A stretch of DNA of 64,000 nucleotides from Phalacrocorax aristotelis (GCF_949628215.1 NC_134311.1:61798205-61862204), one strand, 5' to 3'; positions 39,340 through 51,500 are shown, counted from the stretch's first letter. A program made the numbers and translations. The notes: generated by a model not told the origin, from the letters alone.

Positions 39340-40380
39340 TCAAAGCAGAAAACAGCAGAGTGATCAAAAGAGCATAGCAGACAAAATTCTAGTGACTGCA
39401 AGATAATATATGTGGATGAAAAATAACCTTAAGTAGATATGCATAATGATAGACTATGTTAGCCAAAAACATGTAGAAAAGCTAGTACACAAAAAAAAAT
39501 AAAATCAGAGTTCAATAATTATCAAACAAAACAAATAGAAGACATTTTATGAAAGCAATATAGGTCAAAGCAGATAATGTAATTACACTTTGTACACAGC
39601 AATGATGCAGGTATATTTTCCAGACGTCAGGTAGTTCATACCAACCCACCTTATGGTATATAACCACGAGGTATCAAACCTTAAAAGGTATAGACAGAGC
39701 AGTCCAGGATCATGGCAGGTTTTGGAACAGCTTCTATAAAAGTAGAGACTAAATGAATTCATATTTTCATTTGACCTTTCTAGTTTGTCATTCTGATTAA
39801 ATCAAGTTAGTCTTCGGTTTCTTCAGGAAGACTACTTGGCAAAGGTCAAGAAGAGAAGCAAAAGAAAATCATACACTGTAAAAGCAAACCATGAAGAGAA
39901 TACGGTACAAGACTACAAACTAATAAATGCCGTGAAAAAGGTTTGTAGAGAATGATTTTTCATGTCTTCTCACAATATATAATGAGGAGGCACCCAAAGA
40001 AATGAACAGGCTTAAACAAAAGGAAATACTTTTTCCACATAATTTCTTAATTGAAATGTGGAATTCATTACCACAGGAAGTTGTGCAGGCCACAGCATAA
40101 AAGGAATTGGAAAAGAAAAGGGGGGGATTTGTGGAGGATAAACCTACTAGTGGCTATTAGACACAATGGTCCGGATGCAAACTTTAGCACAGGAAATTTT
40201 TAAACCATCAATTACTGGAGGTGAAGATAATCACTTGCTACATCCGCTGTTCCTCATCCTCCTCTTTAAGCACTTACTGCAGGGCACTTCTTGCAAGAGG
40301 ACACTGGGCTGGCTGGACGTTCAATTGATTCATACATAAGTTCTTCTGGTCTTAAGTGAAATTGCATTTACCATGAAAAC
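39340..40380 (+). mobile_element. Old CR1-family LINE, 3' half
   Basis: In plus orientation this segment follows the C-terminal part of CR1 reverse transcriptase and its 3' untranslated region, with heavy decay. The clearest blocks are GAAATACTTTTTCCACA (about 40,023), GTGGAATTCATTACCACAGG (about 40,058), which is the well-known CR1 block before the stop, and the 3' block ACACTGGGCTGGCTGGAC at about 40,302. The last two lie in the right order and at the right distance. Every frame is interrupted. The 5' edge is gradual, near 39,340. It belongs to the same broad group as the copies at 23.6, 57.2 and 61.6 kb. Confidence 0.8.
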
Positions 40381-42074
40381 ACTTGTGAGTTGCCATCATC
40401 AAGTATCCTATCAAATCGTATTTTGCAATTTGTATAGATACCCAAAGCAAGAGAGGCAATTTTTCTGAGGATGGAATAGTAAATCTCATAGTAGCTACAA
40501 ATTACATGCCGTGACAGATGATATGGAAAGGAAACCCTGAGTTTTGTGTGATAGAAACCTTCTTTTGCTGTAAACAGCGCCTGAGTGGAACCCCATGTCT
40601 GGCTTGAACCTCAGCAGTTATGGAACAGCCATACTTATACCTGCCCAGCTTCACCCAAAAGTTCTCCAATGAGGAGCACTGGAGGTACTATATATAAATA
40701 ACCAGTAGTTTTTAATTACATGAGCCAGAACTATGTCTAGTCTTCATCAAATAACAAAAATGCTAGTCTACATATCAAAACTATCACCAAGGAAATGTAT
40801 CCAAGAGCTCCAGCTGGGGTAGGCACCAACCAATACAGTGCTGTCCTTGCGCTACAACAGACAGCGTGAAAAGCTGAGGATTCTGTCACGTCTTCACCAA
40901 AAAGTTTACAGCAACACTTCTGTCACATGCTATGTTAAAAATGCAGCTTGCATGTATGCTGCAAGAAGGTTGTGATCTAACTCCCTAAAATGAGAGGGAT
41001 TTGTTTGGAATACTCATGGTTGCAGCAAAAAAAATCATGTCTTGTGATTCATGAGGGCTAACCCCAGAAATGTAATGCTGCTCAACAAAACAGACCACAG
41101 ACATTCCTGACTACTGCAAGTGATGGGACATGCTCTAGTGTGCTGAGAGCTTGTAAAATGCAAAATAATAACGAGCACTAAACCTCACATTAAAACAAAA
41201 GCTCAGATTTAGTTTATAGATCCAGTTCCCTTGTATTTCACTCAGGAAGGGTCTAATACCACACGGAGCAGAATGCTTCTGGGATGGTTCAGCAACATTC
41301 TGCAACATGCAGTGCTGTCAAGAGGACAAAGAAAAGTCGGGGATACAAAAGCTCAGGGAGTTAGTCCCATCAACCATCTGTCTGCTAATGAGTGAAACAT
41401 GCTTCTGTGTTTGTTGGGACTGAATAGCAGAGACTGATGGCAGCATGAGGCTCTCAGGAGCACAAGTAAGAAACAAGGTGCAGGACTGGCCCGTACCTAA
41501 TTAGCTACATTCAGGGACACCAGCACCCAGGTACCATAGCTATATGGGCAAAAAACACTTCACCAATCACTCATATGATGTTCATGATGTTCATGTGAAA
41601 CAGCATAATAAACTACATCAGACTTTAATATATTGTACTCAAAATCTTTTATGTCAATTTTCACATGTTCCTACACACACATAAATTGCCTATTTTGAAG
41701 TAATATTCCTCATTACCATTCCCTTCTATAAAATTGTAATTTAAAGCTATTCTTTTGTGTGGAGTAGCATGATAATGTCTGGTCAGTTTACAAAGAAATT
41801 AACTACCATTTCCTTTAAATTAAAAATGGTGTGGTTGTGTATTTGGTCACTACATTCATCTGCTATTAAAAGTGTACTTAAAGAGAAAAAAAAAAGAAAA
41901 GCACACACCCAAATGATCAAAAGAAACTTAATTGCTGAGACTGACTTATGATAAGAACTAACACAGTCAGCACTTTGAAAGCACAGCTTCAGAAGAACTG
42001 GCACCAACAGAAAGGGTTTCTATAGTGGTCTGATATTTACATTAGGAGATGCTTGTGCAAAGCCCCTGACTGAA

Positions 42075-42260
42075 GGCAGCCAGCCTCATGCAGAGGGTGG
42101 GTGAGGAAGGAGGGGCGGGCGGGGGGCCACAGGCAGTGGGAGCCTCGAGGTGGGAGTTCCTCTCCCCCGAGCTCAAAGTGCAGGAGGAACAATGCTGAGA
42201 AAGGCAGGAGGCTACGCCCAGGTCAGTGGAGATGGACAGTCCCCCACCGGTATTATCCCC
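42075..42260. promoter_or_regulatory. GC-rich patch with GC boxes
   Basis: The plus strand reads GGGGCGGGCGGGGGG at 42,112-42,126, containing overlapping Sp1/KLF-type GC boxes, with GGGTGGG just before it. About eight CpG dinucleotides fall in the following 150 bases, well above the local rate. No TATA box or open frame of note adjoins it. It could be a distal element or a remnant of a minor promoter, or simply a local composition shift. Confidence 0.3.
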
Positions 42261-43154
42261 CACTACGTCCTGGTTTTTCAATAACATTTACATGTCCACA
42301 GTTGTGAACTACGGAATTTATTTTCTTGTCCGACTTGGTGACTTCAAGGGGAAGCACATTAGAAGATAACATTTGCTTAAACCTTACAGTGATAAACTAC
42401 AAAGGGAACAGTCCTTATGCATTACTACTAGGCATGCCTTGGCTGACGTCCCTGTAACCCCAACAGCTTTTCTTTTCCAAGGAGACCTGCCATTGTTGCA
42501 GCATGTTTTGTGTGCCCGAGCTAGGCACATGGTCACCACACGGCAGGCTTTAGGGACCCCAGGTTCTACCCAGCCCAAATACCCTTTTACCACAGCTCCC
42601 TCCTCCACCCCATGGCAGATCTCCCTGACTGATTACACTTTTCTTCGCTTTTCACTATTAATACAGGGTGGTTTCACACACACAGGACAAATCTGCACTG
42701 ATGTCAGCAGGTTTTTGGTTTCCCCCAGCCCTTTGGGGTTTCATATAGGGTTGCACAAGAAGGTGCTCCACAAATGAATTGATCGTTCCCTTTTCCAGCA
42801 CGTTGGTGATTTTGGGAATCCAGGTGTCACTTCGGTGTAGCAACAGCACTCTGCATCACCACATGGCAGGTGAGGTAGGGGAAATGGCTACTTGGCAAAC
42901 CTGGCAGCCTTTGAGGTGGTACCCACAGGTCACTGTGGTTAGGAAGGTCCCCCTGCTCCTAGGACATCAGCCCCATGCCCAGGCGCTGTGGCTGCAGCAC
43001 TTTCCATGGCAGTTTTTTGCTGCCAGATGAACTAAACCTCCATCCCATAGCATTATGCTTGTCTGCAGCCTAAGCAATCAGCCACAGAGCAGCATAGTGT
43101 CTCTGTGGACCTCAGGCATCAACTCTGGACAAGCCATTGCCTCTCATTTCATTC

Positions 43155-43445
43155 ACGTCTTTGCAGCAGATCTCAGGCGCAAAATCTGCTCGGTTCTTTG
43201 TTGTTATTTATGCACTGCTTGCTGTATACACCCTGCCCAAAGCAGACCGCTCCCTCTCGCCACCAGTCTTGGTGTATCAGTGACCTCTAGAGGCTCACAT
43301 CTCGCCTCGTGCTGTGGCTCCGCACACAGCCCACGGCCAGGACACGCCGCCACCGACGTTGCAGCAGGTCCTGCCCACCCTTCCCGTGGAATGAGCTATT
43401 TGTGAAGGGAGAGATCAAGCTGCGGAAACACCATCTGTGTATTGC
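43155..43445. promoter_or_regulatory. CpG-dense block
   Basis: By eye there are about sixteen CpG dinucleotides in about 290 bases. They include a tight group at 43,304-43,356 (for example ACGCCGCCACCGACG at 43,343-43,357). The block is more than half G+C in a window otherwise near 40%. My rough estimate of observed/expected CpG is above 0.6, which would meet the classical definition of a small CpG island. The minus strand just left of the candidate exon at 44.0-44.3 kb is the only nearby exon-like signal. It could equally be a young, not yet decayed insertion that I fail to recognise. Confidence 0.35.
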
Positions 43446-43946
43446 GCTTGTAAAACCTGGACTTGCTTTTGGGAGTGAGAAATAAAGCACAGAGTCCATC
43501 AGACACAGTGGGCAAAAGTCAGTGGGTAAAACCCAGGTCAGGGGTGAACCTGCTGAGCACATTACTAGGAACAGCTGCCTGCAGAGATGGGCAATGCACC
43601 ACTCACACAAGTTTTAGCTCCCTGACAGCGGAGAAAATGGCCTGGTCACCTGGAGAAAGTTGTGAAGATCTCCTTCAGGGAACAACTGAGAAACGGTGTG
43701 TCCTCTGTTAAGTAGGGAGGCAGCAAAGGACCCAGGCTACTGACAGCACCACAGCTAGCAAGTAGCTTCAGATGAGCTACCTTAAGTCTCTAGGCACAAC
43801 CTGGCATACATCAGAAATCATAAAATGGCATACTACAAAGGCCCAGAAAAGGTATACTGATTCCCTCTCACACACAAAATCACACTGGCTAGCAAGTTTT
43901 ATGCTTCTCTCCTTAAATTAAAATGCATACGTTCTCACCCTGTGCA

Positions 43947-44260
43947 TTTATTTTTTTCAGAAAAAGAAAAAAAAAGAACAAAGAAATCCTGCATACATCA
44001 TACGTTCACTGGTCACATTTTTGTTCCCTTTCCGTGGCACCACAAGTAGCTATAATGCAAGCCATTGCCCCACCTTGAGGAATGGGGCTTTGAGCTGCAG
44101 GCTTCTGCTTCAGAACGGTCATCAGCTGCTGATGTAGTTGCCAGTCTGTGGTTTCCTGTAGTTTATGTTTAAATTCTTCATCCATGACAGGACACAGCTT
44201 TGTCCATGTTTTCAGAGAAAAATATGGGGTTTCAGAACATATGACATATTGAGAAGCTAG
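43947..44260 (-). other. Candidate 3'-terminal coding exon
   Basis: On the minus strand an acceptor, CCCCCAGCAG ending at 44,261, opens into a frame that runs 84 codons to a TGA at 44,008-44,006. An AATAAA polyadenylation signal lies about 54 bases further on, at 43,952-43,947. The frame starts LASQYVICSETPYFSLKTW and ends ATEREQKCDQ; its make-up is balanced and lysine/glutamine-rich in the middle, more protein-like than most frames here. The same frame extends upstream of the acceptor to an ATG at 44,356. I recognise no family. No upstream exon could be tied to it, the acceptor's pyrimidine tract is short, and AATAAA is frequent in AT-rich DNA. It may be a lineage-specific or long non-coding transcript end, or chance. 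Confidence 0.22.
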
Positions 44261-47200
44261 CTGCTGGGGGAATAGCCATTGTGTGCAGAGGGAACAACTA
44301 GGCTTGAAGTAGCCCACAGTCAGACACAACAGACTGACACATAAAGGCAGCACCACTGGGTGGGTTGTGTAACATAGAGCTGTTCAGCATAAGCCTGATG
44401 CACGTGCCCAAGTTTAACCACGAATCATTTCCCATTATAGAAACCCCCCCAAGCACTTTGGGTATGCAGGGCCTTGAAAACCCTGAGTATGAAGAAGAGA
44501 GGGTCTGTATATGTATAAATGGAAGATACACACAGTGCTTACAGCTCATGAAATGGTCTCTCTCTGCACTACAGCTGCCTCAAATAACATTGACGGGTGG
44601 AGAAGAGGGAAGAGTTGATTAGGATTGGAGAAGGACATTTACATACACATACAGGCATCTCACAAACCCTGAAATTCTTGGAGTGCCCTGGCTGAAATTG
44701 GAGCACCCAGATACGAGTACATATTGCATGATAACTCAATAGCAACAGCTCTTAAATACTGCTTTCCTTCCTGCATCTAAAAGTGCTTGATAACCTGGAC
44801 AAAAAAAAGAGCAGAGAGCACTTTAACTCATTCACAACTGCTCCCACGATGGACATACTCCAGACAAAAAACATTGTGTATTTTAAGGAAAAATGCTCAG
44901 CACTGCTGTTTGGCCCAACCCAAAGTACCCTGTGCTGTGGTCCACCCTGACACACTGGCACCTGTTGACACTGCCTCCCATCAACTCCAGCATGCAGGCA
45001 AACTCAAAGAATCATCTTCAGGCCTACTTCTGACATCCTGCTCCTCACTTTACTGCTGACTTCCCCAAACCCACCCATCAGACAGTAGTTGGACCATCTT
45101 TTTCTGTGAACCTTGCCTCAGAACTAAGCCAGAGTAGTGGAATTCCAGAATACTTTTTTGCAAATATTTTTCATAGTCAGTATGGACAAAGTCAGTCTCA
45201 TCGATTCTGCAGCAAAACAGCAGCAGCTAGAGTCAATGGGTTATTCTTAATCATGTTGTTAAGCAAGTGCCACAGAGGTAATGGTTCATCAGCTCTCTGG
45301 CTCTTACCCTGTGTAAAAGCTTGCTGTAGATTGCCTTTGCTCATGCTGCTTTTGAATAGCCATCTTTATTTCCACCTTGTAAATCTATTTCTAATGCAGT
45401 CAGACAGTAAATGTATTTCTTATCAAGCCATCAAGCACAAGGCAAGAATAACATAAACTGGCAAAGTAGTCCATCGGGAACATGTTGACAGAATAAGAAG
45501 GTCTGTTCTACAAGCTTATTTTAAAGAAAACGAAACGTTATGACATTTAGAGTATACTGAGAATTTGCCATACATTGTTCCTGTTGCAATAATGTGCATC
45601 TTAAACAAAACCTCCTATCTGTTAGACATTTATGCATTAAAAGTTGTGAGGACAGACTATTGCAAAAGGAAGCATTTTCTCTGCTTTCTATATATAGTTT
45701 TTTATTGGTTTTGTTATTTTAGTCCTACTCCCAGAGGGGAAGGAGAACTGAATCTTCATTTCATCCACATAATGATATCTTACAACTGTGAATAAGACTT
45801 GTAGAATCCAATTTCTTGTCTCATGTCTGTGAAAATGAAAGTTTTAGTCATAGAAGACAATAAGGAGGAATTTTTCTGCAGATTGCCTGGTACTTTCTGG
45901 TGAGTGCTAGAAAATACACATTCTCTCAGGTGCAGGCAGGTGTCTTCACACAAAGGATTTCACTAGGGGTCAGAAAGCAAGGTTAACAAATACATATATA
46001 CCCTATTCTCTCCATGCATCAGTTTAGTACTCTTCTCTACAGGCAGGCAAGACTGGACCAAGGGAGTAAAAACCAAGAGAAAAATAAAAAGGAAAGCAAA
46101 ACAGAAACCCATCACCACTGCTACAATATATTTACAACACTGTGTGCAGTAACAGGTCTTGCTACGGTATGTGTAGGAAAGCCTGCTGGAGCAACCATGG
46201 CATGCATAAGGATAGATATCAAGCTTTCTTAGCCAGGGATTAGAAAAATGTATTTGTTTCCAAATAAGCTTATCCACCATGCTGCCAGGAAATAGTTTAA
46301 CTAAAGCTGCCACTCAGACTGGTTTCTTTTGCCATGAACTAAAGAAAACAGCAGTGCTGCTGGAAACACTGACAATGGCCACTGATTTCTGTGTTATCTG
46401 CTGGAACTTGCTCCTGGTGCTTACCCAGCTCTACCTGACTGACTGCAGGCTTTGGTAAAAGGCGGCATTAAGAACAGCCCTAATCACTGCTCAAACATTT
46501 CCCTGTTCAAGCAAACCAACCCTGACCTGTTATGGTTGGTATGATCCTATTTCAACCTTCCAGAAATGCTCTCTCTTTTCATTTAAGGTACTTAAAATAT
46601 TCTTATTTAGTTGCATGATGAAGCAGAAAATCTGTGTGATCATATGTGAAAATGGCATGCTGAACATACTAAAAAAATAGCTTTGCCTCATTTATAAAGC
46701 TCAGAAAAACTCCTTGGATCATCCTCTGTTTTACCAAAAACCGGGAGGATGTATTTTGAATAACAAGTCAGTATTTATGGCTTTGTATTGACAGCACAGT
46801 CTACAGTGGGGATAAAGAGAGAAGGAGGGATATAAGGATGTAGCTGGAGAAGACTACACCGACCAAAGTACAATGCAAGCTAAAAACAGTTGAAAAGCAA
46901 AAGTGACTTAAAAAAGGAAAAGGAATCAAAGCCAAAATGTAACTGCTCAGTGGAAGAGACTGAAACAATCAGTGTTTCTATTTGCTTGAAGAGGGCCTCT
47001 ATCACCTGCCTGTGAGAGCACAAACAAAGCCGATCAAAACCCAGACAGTATGGAGCGCTGACTGCTGCTGAGGCTTAAAAATATGTTGGTGAGAAGAACA
47101 ACAAGTAGTCATTCATGTTTTGATAGCATAAGAGTGTTACCCTGAAGCTGTGGCCTGGCTGGTTGCGCTGGGATGGAGGGTAAGGTGCAGAGGAGGTCTT

Positions 47201-47393
47201 TGCACAGCTCCTTGTGCCCCACACAGGGGAAGGTTTCCTTTGCTCACGGTTTCCTCTTGCCACAATCCAAATAGAGATGTGGGATTTTCCCACCTGCACA
47301 GCCAAGACTCATGCTGCTGGTAACAGGACTAAGGCAACCACACAGCTGAGGCACTCCCCAGCCAGCAATCGCATGCCTCACAGATCAGAAAAG

Positions 47394-47435
47394 CAGACTT
47401 CAATTCAGGCATATGTTTTGCTGAATTGAAGCCTG
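47394..47435. repeat. Short inverted repeat (hairpin)
   Basis: Arms CTTCAATTCAG (47,398-47,408) and CTGAATTGAAG (47,421-47,431) are perfectly complementary. After one mismatch the pairing continues with CAG (47,394-47,396) against CTG (47,433-47,435). This gives 14 of 15 paired bases around a 12-base loop. The stem is too short for an ordinary microRNA precursor. Confidence 0.85.
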
Positions 47436-47791
47436 AGCGGCTGCCTCAGAGATGGTGGTATGAGGAATACTTCGTACCTCCAAAGGCTCCATCTGTGGCT
47501 AGAAGTGACCCAAGAAAAGCTGGTATGACAGAAGTTGGCATAGAAGTACAGAGAGACTGAAGGTCTTTTTTAATCATCATCTCCAGGCTCTCTACCTCAA
47601 GGCCTCCTGAAAAATTTGCTGTTCCAGTTATCTGAAGTTGAATATAATATCAGTTTGTTAAACAAAAGCTTGCTTCTAACACTGTATAATCAGCACTGAC
47701 CTTTTTCTTGTTTTGTCTTGATTTGGTTTTATTATGCCTGCTTTATTTTTTGTTTAAAATACCAATTCATATTTTGTCTTTCATTCTGCAG

Positions 47792-47977
47792 CCGAATATC
47801 ACCAACAACAGCAAGCCTCAGTAATTCTGCATTTTCTTCTGGGGCCCTACCTCCCCTGCTTGTCTCTATGCTGTACTCTGATAGTGATAATAATTTTATC
47901 CCTTGCTTAGTAACACTAGGTACTGCAGATATAGAAGTAGCCACCATGGAGACATGTTATTGTCTCAAACTTCTAAG
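47792..47977 (+). other. Weak candidate internal exon (186 bp)
   Basis: A good acceptor, TTGTCTTTCATTCTGCAG ending at 47,791, is followed by 186 bases open in one frame (RISPTTASLSNSAFSSG... to ...YCLKLL). They end at AAG|GTAGCC, a mediocre donor; without splicing the frame stops at 47,979-47,981. The predicted peptide is serine-rich at its start and matches nothing I know. An acceptor plus an open frame of this length occurs by chance several times in 64 kb. Confidence 0.15.
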
Positions 47978-48180
47978 GTAGCCTCTGAGAATTACAAGCT
48001 AAAGAACTTTAAAATGTCTTCCAGGAAACCTATCAAAGTTTGATACAGTCTTTACTTTCTGAGTCGTTTTTTGTTTTTTAAATATGTTTTGCTTGCCTTT
48101 TTAAACATTTAGGTGTTTTAAAAAGTGAAAACAAAAGATATAAAAGAACAAATGTCAAGATTAGCAATAGTAAAGTATAC

Positions 48181-48570
48181 CTTGACTTTTGCATGGCTTT
48201 CGACATGCAGTATTCTTGCATCCAAACTAGAAATAAGGACAGGCTGAGTGAACCACAGGCTGGGATGGGAAACCAGAGGGAATTTGGGATTAAAATGCAG
48301 GGGTCAGCAATTCACAGTCCAGCTGATAACCAGTTAAGAGTGACATTTCTCAGGGGAGCCTGCTGGGGCCGATGCTACTGGGCATCCTCCCCAGTGACCT
48401 GGCTGTGGGGCCAAGTGCACCCTCAGCAAGTAAGTGGAAGACAGCAGTGGGTGCCGTCGGTGCCCCACAGTGGCCAGGCTGGCTGGGCCGCAACAGCAGG
48501 CTGAGGGAAGGTGTCATCCCTCCGCTCAGTGCTCCTGCAGCTGTGTCCAGAGTACAGTTCTTCCTGTAAC
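48181..48570 (+). mobile_element. CR1 LINE fragment with internal deletions
   Basis: Starts with CTTGACTTTTGCATGGC (48,181-48,197), the CR1 polymerase block encoding LDFC-AFD, whose AFD carries a catalytic aspartate of the reverse transcriptase. The following TATTCTTGCATCCAAACT segment is also typical. A second block, AAGTGCACCCTCAGCAAG at about 48,412, normally precedes the second catalytic region. Here that region and much downstream sequence are missing, and the element passes into a GC-rich CR1-like segment ending near 48,570. The GC-rich open frames on both strands at 48.3-48.6 kb are remnants of this element. It is younger-looking than the copies at 23.6 and 61.6 kb but clearly dead. 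Confidence 0.75.
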
Positions 48571-51500
48571 CACACAGGCATTGATAGATCAAACCATGAG
48601 TGGTTTTGGAGAGGTTAAACACTGAGGGTTCAAGCTCGGTTTGTCAAAGTAAGCTCAACAGTAAACTTGGATACTGAATCACTGAGAAAAAGTAGAAAGG
48701 ACTACGGAGCCAAATGAGGGAAAACTAAAGCCTGGCAGGGTTATTGTTTTCACTAGCACCCTCCTCTCTATCTATTTCACAGTTTTTCAGTCTGTGTGTA
48801 AATCCTCTTGCAATCACCAAAGTGACGGCATAATGATCTTGTGTTAACCTCATGACAACATGGAGCGAGGAGGTCAAGTGAGAACACACCTTCAAAACAT
48901 CAGTCGGGAAAGCAGTGATGCAGATGGAGAAGGGGATGCTGCCAGCAGACATTTCCTGTTTTGATCTATGGGGGGAATGTGCACATAGGCTTCTGCCCTT
49001 ATCACAAGAAAACTCTTCCTTCCTATGTCTCTCTTTCAGCTTGAGAGGTCAAAGTAAGCTGGTCTGCCTGAAAACAACCAGTAAAGGAGCACAGTCCAAG
49101 TTTTCCACTGGCAGTAAATCCACTGCTCTCCACCCAGGCTAGTCATGTCCTACAGTGCCCCTCTTGCTGTTTGCTCCCCCCTGCCCAGCAGCTTCCCCTG
49201 AGGCTCCTGTGCTCTCCCCCTCCTGCACCCCCGACCAGTGCTTCTTCTGCATTTTCTCATCAGCAGCAGAGCCAGCTCACACGTTTCCATTGAGCTGCCC
49301 ATTCCTGCCTCTCACAGGTATAGGGTCACCTGACAGATCAGATGGGTGAAATGATGGGGGTTAGAGATAATCTTGTTAAAACAGCTATGTAAAGGACCTC
49401 GACCCCAGGAAAACCGCCCCTGCTACTCTCAACTCTGATGCTACAACACCAGGTCCAGGTTTTCTGTCCTGGAACCACTCACAAAAGCTGAGCCTTTGGA
49501 CAGACGTTTCAGGATAGGGCAAGATTTCCATGCAAAGTGTTTAATCAAAGGTTGCCACTTCAGAAAGTCCCACTGTCTTGAAATCATTTGAACCATACTG
49601 AAACCGTCAAAACTGTCTCTTCCTCTGTTTTCTTAATTCTTTTTGGTCCTACTGTTTCAAAAAATAAAAAAAAACCTTTCTGTTAAGAACCTCCCATCAA
49701 TGCAGCAATCACCATTTTGTGGAAACTGCACAGGCGTAACACTCCTTTCACTCACCAAAGCCACCAGGAACAAGCTTTTTCCAGATTCTCCTAAAGGGAC
49801 AACCAAAGGTCAGGTTTTACCTCTAATCTTTCCATTTTCCAGAGGCACCTTCTTTTTTACGCTATTTTAGTTAAAATACGATGGGTAGATAACTCAGAAC
49901 TTCTGGGAGAACATTTTCCCAATGGAAAACACCTGTTTATGGAAGTCCAGATGTTTTGAGTAAGGCTAGGGATTGCAAAGAAATCCTGGCAGACAGCTGC
50001 CAGCAAACTTGCTGGGCTTCCCAGCTGCCTGGCTGTGGGGCTGCTGAGAAACCTGCCCTCTGGAACTGATATAAGTGCACTATGTAACCTGAATCCAGGC
50101 AATTGATTTTCCTAAGAAAAAAAAATCTCATTTTGAGAGCTTTGCTTAATAAAGCTATTCTAAGGCCACAGTCTACTGTGATCCTGTGAATCAGTCTAAC
50201 ACTCTTCTCTTGTGCCAAAAAGGTGTTTTTCATTAGCTTAGCTCACCCCATCAGGACACATCTTTCAACCAAAGCCACTTCACAGAGCAGCTGCCAGATT
50301 TATTCTCAAATGCTGCCTGCCTTTAGCAACTCAATTATCTTATCAGCTTCAGCATCATATAGTTATCTACAGGCACCTGTGGGAAAGAGACAGTCTTGGG
50401 AAAAGGGCATTACCCCTCCTTTCAGGTTCAACCTCAAAACTTTTTCCCAAGCCTGAATGTTTGTTATGACACCAATTTCAAACCTTCACAACAATTCACC
50501 GTGATAGAGGAGAGAGCAGCCAGAGCTCACACCCTCCACAGGGCCAGGAGGCTCGCAAGCCCTGGAAACTACCCAGCTGCATCCTTCTTGTCTCCAGTGG
50601 TTGCTGAAATAGCTCTACTATCTGCACCAACCAGCTGGCAAAGGGGTTTGAAAAACTTACTGGGGTAGCATTTGTTGTGATGAAAACACGGGGGCCAATT
50701 CTGCTTTGTGTGTGCAGGGTGTGAGCGTCAACACAGAGGGCCACCCCGAAAGGGCACACAGGTGCACTGTTTGAGGTTGGGACAAGCAGCTGTGGCAATG
50801 GGTGAATCCTGCACCAAAGCCAGGCACATGCCAGGGGGAAAGGTTGGAGCTAAAAGAAGTTGCTGCATCCCTCCCAGGGCTTGCAGCCTCCATGCCCCTC
50901 ATGTCACTGTCTTGCATGTTTCTGGGACACTAGCAGATGCTGGGAAATGTTCTATCTAAGGGAAGAAGTAGGGAGGCTCCACCTTTACCAGAGAAAAAAC
51001 AGGCTGCTGCAAGCACCTTCAGGGAAGGTGGGAGAAGGAAGGGGAGAAGCAGTGGGAGACTCTAAAGTCTTTGGGCTTTATTTAAAGAGTTAAAGTGATG
51101 CTAGGCTTTGTCCTAAGTGCTGCCCTGCTCCATCAATTTGCTTATTTCATAAATGAACTGGTTCATCTTCTTAAGAAGCTTTCCACAAAGTCAGAACTGA
51201 TATAAACTACATCTGTCATTTCCTCTATATTCCAAGAGCAAAGAATTTATAAATCAAATTTTCATTAAGAGTTTATTGCTGTATTTCTAATGCACTCACA
51301 GAGGAATATGCTGTAGACAATCAAAGCAAAACGATCCAAACAACATATCTAGATTAAAGGCAGCAATACACAAGAACCGGGATGATACTGCTATGATATT
51401 AATGCCATGTTGATATCATACTGATATGTTATCATAGTGATGTCACCACCTCACATGACTAAATAGAGTAAGAAAGTGGTTTTATTAGCATTTAGGCTAA

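Larger units (their letters stand above)
40381..43946. other. Unique DNA with two GC-rich patches
   Basis: No gene recognised. From 40,381 to about 42,040 the sequence is ordinary AT-rich DNA, with a short doubled (GATGTTCAT)2 at 41,578-41,596. Two GC-rich patches at 42,075-42,260 and 43,155-43,445 follow. Open frames across them (plus 42373-42777, 134 codons; plus 43055-43405, 116 codons; minus 43287-43610, 107 codons) overlap on opposite strands and show no domain. Confidence 0.5.
44261..48180. other. Unique non-coding DNA
   Basis: No gene recognised. On the minus strand at 45,963-46,313 a 116-codon frame has paired cysteines and a hydrophobic segment (see findings). The others show no structure. 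A hairpin with nearly perfect arms lies at 47,394-47,435 and a weak exon-like unit at 47,792-47,977. Confidence 0.5.

Noticed and set aside
48350-48625. GC-rich open frames on both strands
   Set aside because: Explained by the deleted CR1 fragment that covers them.
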